Positions 39,941-49,300 of a stretch of DNA of 64,000 nt are shown piece by piece. This DNA comes from Hymenobacter cellulosilyticus (GTDB taxonomy: Bacteria; Bacteroidota; Bacteroidia; Cytophagales; Hymenobacteraceae): assembly GCF_022919215.1 (NCBI RefSeq), contig NZ_CP095046.1, positions 3,772,501 to 3,836,500 on the forward strand, read 5' to 3'. How positions within the stretch are numbered: position 1 is the first letter of the stretch; every line of letters begins with the position of its first letter. The notes under the pieces are model-generated. The model was given only the letters and a program-made list of their open reading frames with translations. It was not told where the DNA came from and searched no databases. A program made the position numbers and the translations under genes.

Positions 39941-40456
39941 TTACTGCTGCACCAGCACGCCGTCGGCCTCGAAATTGAGCTGCTCCTCGGGCTGGCTAAT
40001 GGCGGCTACTTCCTTCGCCGACTTACCCGCGTCCTTGGCGTAGTGCTGCAAATCCTCGACGGGCACTACTTCGCGGTGGGCCCAGCCGTTGATAACCACG
40101 GTTTTGCCGCTGATGTCTTTGGGCACGAAGAATGCGTAATCCTTGAAGCGCACCCGCATGGCCTTGCCCTCGGCGGTGGTTACGGTGAGCCAGCAGCCTT
40201 TCGCCTGACACACCTCGGCGGCGGTGCCCACCAGCTTCACCTGGGCCGAATCCTGCTCGCCGAGCACCTGGCGCAGCTCACTCATGGGCCGGGCTCCGTC
40301 GGCGCTAATAGCTGCGCCGTAGGTTTTGCCGGTGATGGCCGTAGTGCCCGTTTGCTGAGCCGGGGCTTCAGCGGTAGTTTCCGAGGTTGCGGGCGAGGAT
40401 TGGCAGGATGCCAGGGAAAGCAGGCCGGCGGCTAGAGCAAGGTGCTTGAAAGTCAT
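39941..40456 (-). CDS. DUF4920 lipoprotein
   Basis: 171 residues. Lipobox LASC (Cys about 18) and a Thr/Ala-rich linker, then the DUF4920 core: YGAAISADGARPMSEL, VCQAKGCWLTVTTAEGKAMRVRFKDYAFFVPKD and VINGWAHREVV. The KGCW motif and 'rvrFkdYgFfvPkd' are diagnostic. The fold is related to small OB-like domains; function unknown. Located outside the inner membrane. Confidence 0.82.
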   Translation of the reverse strand: MTFKHLALAAGLLSLASCQSSPATSETTAEAPAQQTGTTAITGKTYGAAISADGARPMSELRQVLGEQDSAQVKLVGTAAEVCQAKGCWLTVTTAEGKAMRVRFKDYAFFVPKDISGKTVVINGWAHREVVPVEDLQHYAKDAGKSAKEVAAISQPEEQLNFEADGVLVQQ

Positions 40457-40467
40457 GGGGCAAAGAC

Positions 40468-40495
40468 AAAAAAAGGGGCCGAAGATTCGGCCCCT
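40468..40495 (-). terminator. Terminator of the gene at 40519-41358
   Basis: Stem AGGGGCCGAA/TTCGGCCCCT with an A7 flank, read as T7 on the minus strand, directly upstream of the DUF4920 start. Confidence 0.75.
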
Positions 40496-40518
40496 AAACT
40501 AGCAGTTTTCCCGGAAGT

Positions 40519-41358
40519 CTACTGCCCCTGCCCACTGTTGACGACGGCCAGGGTGCGGGTCTGACTTAGCTTGCCTTTCTTGTCGTACACCTCAGTTTTG
40601 ACGATGCCCATGGTAGGAGAGTAGTAGTCGACCACTTTATACGTAGTGCGCATCACGATGTCCTTCCGGGCCTGGGTGGCATCCTCGTGCTCAGATTCCA
40701 CCTTGTAGCAGGAAAAGGTGCCGGCCGGGGTTTGCACCGGGGCCGGGCCGCTGACCACCTTGCGCTTGCGCACCATGCTGCTGACCCGGGCAATATCCAC
40801 CACCGAGCTGCTGACTTCTACCTGGCTGCCGCCGGCGGGCAGCTCGGAGCCTACTGAGGGCTGGTGAGGCCAGCCCAGGGCCACCGGGGTGTAGGCAAAT
40901 TTCCGGTCCCGGAAGGAGCGGATGCTTTCGGGCTTAAACTCGCTCATTCCATCCACGAAGCTTGTGTCCTGCCGGCAGGAAATGGTAAGGTCCTGCATGT
41001 TGAGCAGGCGGTTTTTAGGGTCGTAGTGGCCGCTCTTGAGCAGCACTTTGTGGGTTTCAACGGTTTTCTTCTTGTTCATCTCCGAGCTCAGGCTCACCAC
41101 CCGCATGCGCACTTCCCCGTCGGGCTTGCCATTGGCCGTGGTCAGGCGGTACACCCGCTCGTTGTTGTCGGTGAGGCCGAAGGGGTGGTGGCAGTCGAGG
41201 CCGGTGGCGGCCAGCGCTACTTCCGGGGCCGTAGCCGACGCGACGGGGCGGGTGGCCGTATCGGGGGCGGGGCGGGCTACCTGGGCCCAGAGCGGCGAGA
41301 GCGGCAACTGGGTCAGCAGCAGGGGCAGGAAGAAGCGAAAGGCGGGAAAAGCAGACAT
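40519..41358 (-). CDS. Exported DUF3108-like protein
   Basis: 279 residues with a signal peptide ending SPLWAQ. The mature part begins with a Cys-containing DCHHPFGL segment and ends in the pattern TPAGTFSCYKVESE...YYSPTMGIVKTEVYDKKGKL, characteristic of periplasmic proteins of the DUF3108/TapB-like group. ATG 41358 is chosen to give the signal. No catalytic motif is visible. Confidence 0.65.
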   Translation of the reverse strand: MSAFPAFRFFLPLLLTQLPLSPLWAQVARPAPDTATRPVASATAPEVALAATGLDCHHPFGLTDNNERVYRLTTANGKPDGEVRMRVVSLSSEMNKKKTVETHKVLLKSGHYDPKNRLLNMQDLTISCRQDTSFVDGMSEFKPESIRSFRDRKFAYTPVALGWPHQPSVGSELPAGGSQVEVSSSVVDIARVSSMVRKRKVVSGPAPVQTPAGTFSCYKVESEHEDATQARKDIVMRTTYKVVDYYSPTMGIVKTEVYDKKGKLSQTRTLAVVNSGQGQ

Positions 41359-41516
41359 GGCGGGAGAAGGTGAACAGTAGAAGCGGAGCCTGGGCAACAT
41401 ACGCAGGCTTCTTTATTTAGATTTGCGCCAGCTAGGGCAAACGGCCTGCCAAGCTTGGTGCCGGCCCGGTTGGGCTAGTACCGTAGCGCCCGGGCCTGTA
41501 ACTTGCGCGGCCCGGG

Positions 41517-41524
41517 TACGTTTG
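41517..41524 (+). promoter_or_regulatory. Bacteroidota -7 box TACGTTTG
   Basis: An exact TAnnTTTG match 45 bp before the ATG at 41569. Confidence 0.45.
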
Positions 41525-41568
41525 CCCGGTAGCATTTCCCTTTCATTTACCTTTTTCCTTTCCTTCCC

Positions 41569-42154
41569 ATGGCTGATTCTTCCCAATCATCCGGCAGCTG
41601 GGCCGATACGGCCGCTTCGCTGCTGTCCAAGCTTTCCGGCGGCGTCGAGCTGAACCTGGCCTTCGACCAGATGGAGCTGCAGGTGCCCAACCCCCAAAAC
41701 CCCGCGGGGCCGGCCGCTACCTGGCGCCTGAACGGCTCCCTGCGCATCCGCACCCGCGGCGAAAACCCCGCAGCTCCCCAGTTGCCATCGGCCAAGTCGG
41801 AGCCCCTTGGCTAGCGGCCTCGACATCGAGGCGCGCCTGGTCGTGAGCATGGACGGGGACGATATCCAGATTGCCGGCTCGGGTTCGTATCTGATTGTGA
41901 ACCTGCCCAGCCAGCGCGTGCTCGACAAGCTCACCAGCGGGCCACCCAAGCCGCCGGGCCCCAAAAAGCCCAAGCCCGCCAGCAACGGCCCCGACCCCTT
42001 GCAGCAGCTCAACGACCTGGCCCGGCAGCTGGGTCTGATCCTGGATTTGCGGGTGGCTGGCAAAACCTACGTCACCTTCGGGGCCAGCCGCACGCCCAAG
42101 ATTACGCTCAACGCCGTGCTGGGAAAAATCGGCTCGTTTTTTCGCCCCGATTAA
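41569..42154 (+). CDS. Unknown cytoplasmic protein (one apparent frameshift)
   Basis: The frame starting MADSSQSSGSWADTAASLL stops at 41814. The next frame (LASGLDIEARLVVSMDGDDIQI...) runs to 42154 with matching composition. Joining needs two extra bases or one fewer in CCCC 41803-41806, the only break not repaired by a single added base. Restored length 194-195 residues. It is beta-rich with a Pro/Lys linker (PPKPPGPKKPKP) near the middle. No family recognised. Confidence 0.6.
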
Positions 42155-42290
42155 CCCGAAATAAGGCCGGCCAAGGAATAGTATTTTGCGTATCTTGCTA
42201 AATAGCCACTAGCGCCGTTGGTGAGGTCGAGTACGGAACTTATGGCTCGTGGATTGGTTTGCAAAACGTACTCTGCTCCCTCCTGACCCG

Positions 42291-42937
42291 ATGATGAATT
42301 CCGACAAAGAACGCAAAGACAAAGTAGGTGCTGGCCGGCCACCTTCCGCCTTTACCCGTATCGAGCGGGTGCCGCCGCTGCTCATGCTCCTGTACCTGGC
42401 GATGGTCGGCATTTCCGTGATGTTCGTCATTCTGGTGGCAGCCTACATCCAGACCCGTCACCTGAACGGCGCACCCACCGGCGTGCACCCCTTGCCGCGC
42501 TATTTCTCCCTGAGTACCATTGTTCTGCTCGTGAGCAGCTACACGCTCAGCCAGGCCCAGCGCATCTACCGCTCCGACGATATGCGCACCCTCACGCGCT
42601 GCCTGGGCGCCACGCTGCTGCTGGGTAGTATCTTTGCCGGCCTCCAGATTCTGGGCTGGCGGGAGCTAAGCACCCAAGGCATTTTCTTTAACGGGGGGCT
42701 AGTGGCACCTACATCTATCTGATTTCGGCGTTGCACGTGGCTCACCTGCTGGGCGGCATGCTGTTTCTGCTGGCCCTGATGCTACGCACCATGCACGCCT
42801 CCCGGGATGCAGTCCGCTCGTTGGTATTTATCCGGGACCCGTACCGCCACCGGCAGCTACGGATGCTTAATATCTACTGGCACTTCATAGATGCTCTCTG
42901 GGTGGCCTTGTTCGGCGTTTTTCTGTTCCTGTATTAG
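42291..42937 (+). CDS. Cytochrome c oxidase subunit III family (one apparent frameshift)
   Basis: About 215 residues with six to seven TM helices. The signature LISALHVAHLLGGMLF and the C-terminal YWHFIDALWVALFGVFLFLY are typical of heme-copper oxidase subunit III. The frame breaks at GGGGGG 42693-42698; one G restores NGGASGTYIYLIS. No other oxidase subunits are adjacent, so it is either a displaced subunit or a stand-alone homologue. ATG 42291 or 42294. Confidence 0.82.
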
Positions 42938-43010
42938 GCTGTAGAGGAGCTGTAGTAAAGCTTGCGGCCCTTGTGCTGCGGCAGTACTGCTGCTGATTGT
43001 ATTGATTCAT

Positions 43011-43049
43011 AAAAAAGCCCCGGTGCGTGATTCGCACCGGGGCTTTTTT
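43011..43049. terminator. Terminator between convergent genes
   Basis: AAAAAAGCCCCGGTGCG/CGCACCGGGGCTTTTTT, symmetric, serving both the oxidase gene and the T9SS gene on the other strand. Confidence 0.85.
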
Positions 43050-43074
43050 ATGATGATCAAAGCCGTCCTGGCTG

Positions 43075-45273
43075 CTACGGCGCAATGGTTACGGTGCCCT
43101 TAAAGCTCTTGTCGGTGTACTCAATCAGCAGGAAGTAGACCCCGGCCGGCAAGCCGCCCCCGTCCCACTTAAAGGTGCGGTTGGTGGTCTGGTACACCAG
43201 GTTGCCCCAGCGGCTGAATATTTTGATGTTGGCCAGGCGGGAGTCGCAGAAGTCGGGGGGCAGGGTAGGGAGCTCGAAGAAGTCGTTGAGCTGGTCGTTG
43301 TTGGGCGTAAAAATGTTGGCCGGCATGAAGTTGGGCGCCTGGGGGCGCACTACCTCAAAACGCATCTTCTGGGTTACCGGTACGGGCCGGCAGGTCGATT
43401 CCTGCAGCAGGAAAGTCACTTCCGTTATTTCGCGCTGGGCCACGGTGCAGCTTGGGTCCCACTCGAAGGTGGCAGTGGCCTTACCAGGGCCGTTGCGGGC
43501 GGTAAAGCGCATGCCGGCTTCGGCCAGGTCTATGCCATTGGCCGTGGCCGAGAGTACCAGCGCGTCGTTATCGGCATCCAAGCCTTCGAGCGTGAGCGTG
43601 TAGGGTTCCCCCATGCGGTGGCGGATGACTGGGGCCGCATCGGAAGCCGTCAGGATAGGAGGCGTATTGGCGTAGTTGATCTGGATGGGTACCACGACCG
43701 GGGCCGACACCTGACGCTCGTCGCAAGGGGTGGCAGCGGCCGTAAATTCAAATTCGTAGAGAAACTTGTCGGTAGGCGGGCAGGGCACGCGCCAGGAGAA
43801 CGTGCCGCGGACCTGGGGCCCTGTCGAATTTTGCACCATGGTGGCCCCCACGCTGCCCGGCGTAAAGCCCTTGCCGGTCATTTCCAGCGCTACGTTATCG
43901 GAATCAGGGTCCTGGCCCAGTACCTGGAAGGTCACCAGGTCGCCGATGCGCACGTTCAGCGGCAGCGTGGGGCCGGCTGTCGTCGTCACCACGGGCGGAC
44001 TGTTCGGGTCGGGTACGCTGGTGAAGGCCACCCGCACCGTGTCGCGTTTGGGCAGACTGCAGCCGTTATCGGCCACAATAACGTCGAGCAGATACACCTT
44101 GCCTTTCGTATCGAGGCACTTGGAAAAGCACATCTCCGAAATCAGGGTGTCCGGGGCGCCGGCCGTCCGCACCATGCCCTGCGACAGGGAAAAGGTGGGC
44201 AGCGGGGTCGTGAAGTTTACCGGGCGCATCGACAACGTAAGCCGGGAAGTAGGATCGGGGTCGGTGAAGCGCAGCTTGAAGCACCGGTTGCCGGGTGCCA
44301 TCTGCAGCACATCCTTTTCGGGCTGGTAGGGCCGGTTGGTGCCGGGCATGTACACGTTTACCTTGGGCTTGATATTGCGCGGACAGTCGATAACCTGGAG
44401 CTGGAAGTCGCGGCGCACCTCGCTGATCTTTACTCCTTTGCGGTATTCCGAGCACTTGATGCCGAATACGTGCAGGCCGAGGTTGCTGGGCCGCACTTCC
44501 AGCCGCCCGCTGAAGCGGTTTACCGACAGGGCCGGGGTGCCGGGAATCTGGTTGAGCACGTGCAGGCCCGGTATCCACTGGATAGGGCTGTAAGGCTGGG
44601 GCTCGGCCTGGACGGGCTTGGGCAGGGTAGTATTGGAGTGTCCGTTTAGGGGCGTCGAAAGCTCATAAACCAGCGAGTCGCCATCTACGTCCTGGCCGCC
44701 GAAGTCGTAGTAGAACAGCTCGCCGCGGCAGGCATAGTCGCTCAGGGGCGGAAAAATGCGGGGCGTCGAGTTGATAAACGGCTGCCCGTTGCGCACCACG
44801 GCCGGAAACTCGAGGTAGTAGGTCTGGCCGGCGTCGCCGGGGTTGCGGATGTTGCGGATACTGTTGTTGCGGCAGCACCGCTCCACGGCCGCGTAGTAGC
44901 CCGTAGGGTTGGTGTACTTGTCGGCGGGCAGCGTAATCAGGCTGCTGTACTGAATGCGGCGGGTAGACAGGATGGGCAGGGTACAAGCAATATCCGAGTA
45001 TACCACCGACGTATTGGCCACCAGCGGCAAGTTCAGGTTCTGCATGCGCCGGTCGGTACCCTTCTCGAAGATGCCCACCGACAGGTCACTGTCCAGGGCC
45101 CCGGGGTTGCCGTACACGGCGTCGAAATACAGGTTCAGGTTGATGCGGTAGGTGCTGCCCGACTGGTATTGCAAGTCCAGCTCACCGCCCACGATATGCG
45201 TAGCGCGGCCCGGAAAAGCAGCCAGCGCCAGCAGGAGCAGGACGGGGAAAAAGCGGAGTAGAAAACGTGGCAT
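43075..45273 (-). CDS. Large T9SS type B (gliding-associated) surface protein
   Basis: 732 residues. A signal peptide (FLLRFFPVLLLLALAAFPGRA) leads into several beta-sandwich/Ig-like modules (HIVGGELDLQYQ at the N-terminus, then cadherin-like repeats). It ends in the type B sorting domain: NIFTPNNDQLNDFFELP, IKIFSRWGNLVYQT, WDGGGLPAGVYFLLIEY. This tail sends the protein through the type IX secretion system to the cell surface. A TATCTTTC box lies on the complementary strand at 45297-45304. Confidence 0.88.
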   Translation of the reverse strand: MPRFLLRFFPVLLLLALAAFPGRATHIVGGELDLQYQSGSTYRINLNLYFDAVYGNPGALDSDLSVGIFEKGTDRRMQNLNLPLVANTSVVYSDIACTLPILSTRRIQYSSLITLPADKYTNPTGYYAAVERCCRNNSIRNIRNPGDAGQTYYLEFPAVVRNGQPFINSTPRIFPPLSDYACRGELFYYDFGGQDVDGDSLVYELSTPLNGHSNTTLPKPVQAEPQPYSPIQWIPGLHVLNQIPGTPALSVNRFSGRLEVRPSNLGLHVFGIKCSEYRKGVKISEVRRDFQLQVIDCPRNIKPKVNVYMPGTNRPYQPEKDVLQMAPGNRCFKLRFTDPDPTSRLTLSMRPVNFTTPLPTFSLSQGMVRTAGAPDTLISEMCFSKCLDTKGKVYLLDVIVADNGCSLPKRDTVRVAFTSVPDPNSPPVVTTTAGPTLPLNVRIGDLVTFQVLGQDPDSDNVALEMTGKGFTPGSVGATMVQNSTGPQVRGTFSWRVPCPPTDKFLYEFEFTAAATPCDERQVSAPVVVPIQINYANTPPILTASDAAPVIRHRMGEPYTLTLEGLDADNDALVLSATANGIDLAEAGMRFTARNGPGKATATFEWDPSCTVAQREITEVTFLLQESTCRPVPVTQKMRFEVVRPQAPNFMPANIFTPNNDQLNDFFELPTLPPDFCDSRLANIKIFSRWGNLVYQTTNRTFKWDGGGLPAGVYFLLIEYTDKSFKGTVTIAP

Positions 45274-45358
45274 AGACGACGGGGCTAAGTGCTGTCGAAA
45301 GATACAAAACCTGCGGCCTCGGCCCCAGCGTTTCGCCCGGAGTTTGCGGCGCGGTACG

Positions 45359-45366
45359 TATCTTAG
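45359..45366 (+). promoter_or_regulatory. Possible -7 box TATCTTAG
   Basis: A weak match 60 bp before the M1 peptidase gene. The TATCTTTC box of the divergent T9SS gene lies at 45297-45304. Confidence 0.25.
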
Positions 45367-45426
45367 CTGCACTTATTTCCGGGGCCGCGTTAGTCGCCCG
45401 GATGGCATCCATTTTTCTAGTTCTGC

Positions 45427-47430
45427 ATGCGCCGTATTCTTTACTCCTTACTAGCCAGCGGTCTGCTGGCCGGAGCCGCTCAGGCCCAGATTCCCAGCTA
45501 CCGGCCTCGGCCGGCCGACCTCGACGGCACGGCCGCGCGCAGCTGCGCCCTGACCCACCAGCGTGCGGCCCTGCGCCAGCCCGCCACCACCGTGACTCAC
45601 CGCCGGAAGATGGAGCGTTATGATGTCAAGTATTATAAGCTCGACATTTCCCTGGAAAACAACTCGCGCAACGTCGGCGGCTCAGTCCGGATGCAGGCCC
45701 GCAACGGGGGGCAGAGCCTCGATTCCCTGGCTTTTGAGCTATATCCGACCTTCACGATTGACTCAGTGGTGGTCGAGGGCAAAAAGGTGGTGGGTACCCG
45801 CCGAGCCCTTGGCGACGTAACCGTGCGTCTGGCCCAGGCCATACCGGCTAATTCCCTGTTCAACGCCTACATCTACTACCGCGGTACGGCGCCCAACGGC
45901 AACTCGGCCGCCATCGGCAACGCCCTCGATACGGATGTGGACCCGGACTATGGCACCCCCGTTACCTGGAGCCTGAGTGAGCCCTTCAACGCCTACGAGT
46001 GGTGGCCCTGCAAACAGGTGCTCACCGACAAAGCCGACTCCTCCGACGTATGGGTTACCACATCCAGCCTTAATAAAGTGGGCTCCAATGGGGTTTTGGA
46101 GCGCGTTTCGGCCCGGCCCAACAATAAGAGCCGCTACGAGTGGAAGTCCCGCTCCCCGATTGCCTACTACCTGATTTCGGTGGCTGTAGCGCCTTATGTG
46201 GAGTACGTGAACTACGCCAACCCCGTCGGCGGCCCCCGCATTCCCATCGTCAACTACGTCTACAGCACGACTGCGCTCAACGATTACCGCACCGAGATTG
46301 ACCGCACCCCGGGCTTTATTGAAAACTTCTCCAATCTGGTAGGGCTCTACCCGTTTGCCAAAGAAAAGTACGGCCATTCCATGGCTCCCATTGGCGGTGG
46401 CATGGAACATCAGACCATGACCACCCAGGACGGGTTCAACTTCACGCTCACGGCCCATGAGTTGTTTCACCAGTGGTTCGGCGACAACGTGACCTGTGCT
46501 TCCTGGCAGGATATCTGGCTCAATGAGAGCTTTGCTTCCTACGGGGAATACCTTTCACTCAATGCCTTTTCGACGGCTGCCCAAGCCCGCAGCTGGATGG
46601 ACAATGCCCACACTACAGCCATGCAAAGTGCCGGCGGCAGCGTGTACGTGCCCGATACTACCAACGTGAACCGCATCTTCAGCTACCGGCTCAGCTACAA
46701 GAAAGGTGCAGCCGTGGTACACATGCTGCGCTACGTGCTCAACGATGACGTGAAGTTCTTCCGGGCCCTGCGCACCTACCAGTCGCGCTTCGCGGGCAGC
46801 ACCGCCCGCACGACCGACTTACAGCGCATCTTCGAGGCCGAAGCCGGCGTGTCCCTGGATACATTTTTCCGCCAGTGGTACCGCGGCGAAGGCTACCCAA
46901 CTTTCAACGTGCGGTGGAACCAGGTGGGCAGTTCGCTCTACCTGAAAGCTACCGAAACCGTGTCGGTGCCAACCGTGACGCCCTTCTTCGATACCCAGAT
47001 TGATTACAAGATCAACTACAGCAACGGCACCAGCCAGACCGTGCGCCTGCGTCAGAGCCAAACGGAAACCTCCTTTACCGTGCCCGTAGCCGCTACCGTT
47101 ACCAGCATTCAGGTCGACCCCGACCAGTGGCTGCTCAACGGCAACGGCTTCGTCAGCCGCGACAATGCCTTGTCTACCAAAGCAGCCGCCACGGTGCTGC
47201 CCCTGGCCGTGTACCCGAATCCGTGCCGGGAAGTGCTGCAACTAGGCAGCCTTACGATGCGCACGGCCCAAGCCGTAGTATCGGACATGACCGGGCGGGT
47301 AGTACTGCGTCAGACAGTAGGAGCGGCTCAGACTACGCTCAACACGGCCGCCCTAGCCCCGGGCATCTACTACCTGCAGGTAACCACGCCGGAGGGCGAA
47401 GTTTCCCTGGCCCGCTTCGTGCGTGAGTAG
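45427..47430 (+). CDS. Secreted M1 aminopeptidase with T9SS type A tail
   Basis: 667 residues. A signal peptide ends AQAQI. The M1 core shows the GxMEN-like GGGMEHQTM exopeptidase loop and the zinc motif HELFHQWFGDNVTCASWQDIWLNE (HExxH-x18-E, about residues 345-368). The last 80 residues are a type A sorting domain (LAVYPNPCREVLQL, VVSDMTGRVV, LAPGIYYLQV). A peptide-trimming enzyme on the cell surface. Confidence 0.92.
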   Translation: MRRILYSLLASGLLAGAAQAQIPSYRPRPADLDGTAARSCALTHQRAALRQPATTVTHRRKMERYDVKYYKLDISLENNSRNVGGSVRMQARNGGQSLDSLAFELYPTFTIDSVVVEGKKVVGTRRALGDVTVRLAQAIPANSLFNAYIYYRGTAPNGNSAAIGNALDTDVDPDYGTPVTWSLSEPFNAYEWWPCKQVLTDKADSSDVWVTTSSLNKVGSNGVLERVSARPNNKSRYEWKSRSPIAYYLISVAVAPYVEYVNYANPVGGPRIPIVNYVYSTTALNDYRTEIDRTPGFIENFSNLVGLYPFAKEKYGHSMAPIGGGMEHQTMTTQDGFNFTLTAHELFHQWFGDNVTCASWQDIWLNESFASYGEYLSLNAFSTAAQARSWMDNAHTTAMQSAGGSVYVPDTTNVNRIFSYRLSYKKGAAVVHMLRYVLNDDVKFFRALRTYQSRFAGSTARTTDLQRIFEAEAGVSLDTFFRQWYRGEGYPTFNVRWNQVGSSLYLKATETVSVPTVTPFFDTQIDYKINYSNGTSQTVRLRQSQTETSFTVPVAATVTSIQVDPDQWLLNGNGFVSRDNALSTKAAATVLPLAVYPNPCREVLQLGSLTMRTAQAVVSDMTGRVVLRQTVGAAQTTLNTAALAPGIYYLQVTTPEGEVSLARFVRE

Positions 47431-47450
47431 ATTTGGACCTTGCTTCCAAC

Positions 47451-47484
47451 AAAAAGCCCCGCTGGACATCCGGCGGGGCTTTTT
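47451..47484 (+). terminator. Terminator of the M1 peptidase gene
   Basis: AAAAAGCCCCGC/GCGGGGCTTTTT stem with T tract. Confidence 0.8.
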
Positions 47485-47507
47485 GTTGGGGTATTCGCCT
47501 GGTTTAG

Positions 47508-48137
47508 TTACTTATAGTATTGCTTGATGAGCTTCTGGACCTGGGGCGGAGCTGGCGGCAGGTTGAACAGTGTATCCATCAACGCATCGAATGGGGCAGC
47601 AGGCGTGAAAATGGTGTCCTGGTAGGGGTTGGCAAAAAACCGGATAAAACCTGGCTGCCCGTTGATGCTGACCAAATCCACCGTCACGTTGCCAAAGCGT
47701 TGGTTGCAGCGGCCGGTGGCGGTGCAGTCGTTGGGCTGGGGCTTGAGAAAGTGCTTTTCAATGCACTCAGCGTACCGCTCGTGTTTCACGAAGCGCTTGT
47801 CCGACACGGCCGCGTTGTAGCCCAGGCGCATGACCTGGTCCCGGATAAAGTCGAAGAGGTGACGAAAGTTGCCGGGCCCAATGCTGGGGTCGTAGAAAAA
47901 CAGCGCGCCTTGCCGGGCTTCATCCCGAATAAGCTGTACCCGCAGCTGCTTGGCGCACACGCCGGTTTTTTGGAAATGGTAGGCTTTGAAAAAAGGCCCC
48001 ATCCAGTTGAGATACACCTGCTGGGCCACCCATTGCTCATGGGCCCGCAACTGGGCCGCGGTACGGGTAAGGGGCTGCCAGTTGGTAGGCCCTGCCGCAC
48101 TTCGGCCGGAGAATATCTTCTTGAAAAAGGAAAGCAA
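47508..48137 (-). CDS. Unknown protein, 209 aa
   Basis: Starts MLSFFKKIFSGRSAAGP, then a helical region with LNWMGPFFKAYHFQKTGV, a PNDCTATGRCNQRFGNV segment with two Cys, and GFIRFFANPY. No signal peptide. Not recognised; the frame is intact and codon use resembles its neighbours, so it is probably real. Confidence 0.6.
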   Translation of the reverse strand: MLSFFKKIFSGRSAAGPTNWQPLTRTAAQLRAHEQWVAQQVYLNWMGPFFKAYHFQKTGVCAKQLRVQLIRDEARQGALFFYDPSIGPGNFRHLFDFIRDQVMRLGYNAAVSDKRFVKHERYAECIEKHFLKPQPNDCTATGRCNQRFGNVTVDLVSINGQPGFIRFFANPYQDTIFTPAAPFDALMDTLFNLPPAPPQVQKLIKQYYK

Positions 48138-48256
48138 GGGAGAGGGGATTTTGGTCTTAAAACACTAGGGCCCCCAAATAGTTTTTGGAAGACAGGCAGC
48201 CCCGGCCGCCAAATCCGGGTCTTTGACTTTCTATACTACCGTTGCCGCTACTTTTT

Positions 48257-48724
48257 ATGACTACCAAACAACGTACCGCTCTTAAAAAACAATTGCTCTC
48301 GGAGTGCCGCCGCGTGCAGCAGCTCAAGGCCGATAACGCCCGCCAGGCCATGCTCGATGTGCAGGAAAGCGCCAAGGAAAGCCAGGGCGCGACGGAAGAC
48401 AAGTTTGAATCGTTTCGGGAGGCCTGCCAGATCCAGCGCGACCTGTTTGCCCGCCAGCTCGATGAGGCCCTGACCGGCCTGCAGGCTTTGCAGCGCGTGC
48501 CGGAGGCCCGGCCGCCCAAAGACCAGCCCGGGGTAGGCAACGTCGTAGTTACCGATTCCCAGCGCTTCTATATCTCCGTGAGTCTGGGCGAAATCAAGGT
48601 AGAGGGAGAACCTTACTTCGCTATTTCCGCATTTTCCCCACTCTACCAGGCCATGGCCGAGAGCCGCGTGGGTGAAACCTTCAGCTTCCGCGGCAAGCCC
48701 TACCGTATCGAGGAAGTATTTTAG
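48257..48724 (+). CDS. GreA/GreB-like protein
   Basis: 155 residues. A helical N-terminal half rich in Gln/Glu/Arg (residues 1-80, coiled coil) is followed by a FKBP-like beta domain ending ISAFSPLYQAMAESRVGETFSFRGKPYRIEEV, like the C-terminus of GreA/GreB transcript-cleavage factors ('SPlgrallgkkvGd'). It may bind RNA polymerase's secondary channel. The Gre acidic tip residues could not be assigned, so activity is uncertain. ATG 48257 follows a short leader. Confidence 0.65.
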   Translation: MTTKQRTALKKQLLSECRRVQQLKADNARQAMLDVQESAKESQGATEDKFESFREACQIQRDLFARQLDEALTGLQALQRVPEARPPKDQPGVGNVVVTDSQRFYISVSLGEIKVEGEPYFAISAFSPLYQAMAESRVGETFSFRGKPYRIEEVF

Positions 48725-48736
48725 CAGCGGACGGGG

Positions 48737-49177
48737 CTACTTTACCCGCATCCAGTAGTGGGAGCGGCCAATCAGCGAGAAGCCGATGTAGCCTTTTACC
48801 TCCAGTTTGTCCTTGCCGGCCAGGCTTAGGTAGCAAGAATAGGTGTGCCCGTTGGTCGGGTCATAAATTTGCCCGTCTTCCCAACGGTCGGAACTGGAAT
48901 TATAGCGCAGGCCTTGTAGCACCGGCATATTCTGCAGCGGGGTGGCGCGCTTTTCCGGGTCCGGGTTGCGCGCATCCAACTTGGGCCGCCCAGTGGTGGT
49001 TTCCTGAGGCTCCTTTAGCCACACCAGTTTGCCGCACAACAATTCGCCGCAACGGTAGATTTCAATGTGAGATTCGCCCGTGTCGTCGGCCCAGATGCCG
49101 AGCGGTACGGTGGCTTGAGCGGCTGCTTCCCACGAGCAAACCAGGCAGAAAAGCAGACTTAGGAGAAAGGTTTTCAA
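48737..49177 (-). CDS. DUF2147 exported protein, copy 1
   Basis: 146 residues. Signal peptide, then the family core: LGIWADDTGESHIEIYRCGELLCGKLVWLKEP, YDPTNGHTYSCYLSLAGKDKLEVKGYIGFSLIGRSHYW. A small lipocalin-like beta fold, probably periplasmic. Same length and order as the copy at 49301. Confidence 0.85.
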   Translation of the reverse strand: MKTFLLSLLFCLVCSWEAAAQATVPLGIWADDTGESHIEIYRCGELLCGKLVWLKEPQETTTGRPKLDARNPDPEKRATPLQNMPVLQGLRYNSSSDRWEDGQIYDPTNGHTYSCYLSLAGKDKLEVKGYIGFSLIGRSHYWMRVK

Positions 49178-49248
49178 GGCGAGAGGGAGTGGACCGCCTA
49201 AACCCCGGTTGGCCGGGGAAGGTTTCCGGCTGGAAGGTAGCAGAAAAA

Positions 49249-49276
49249 AAGCGACGCCCCGAAAGGAGCGTCGCTT
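49249..49276 (-). terminator. Terminator of DUF2147 copy 2
   Basis: AAGCGACGC/GCGTCGCTT stem, A-rich on the left (T tract for the minus-strand transcript). Confidence 0.65.
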
Positions 49277-49300
49277 GACTTTTTTAGAACCGGCCGTGGG

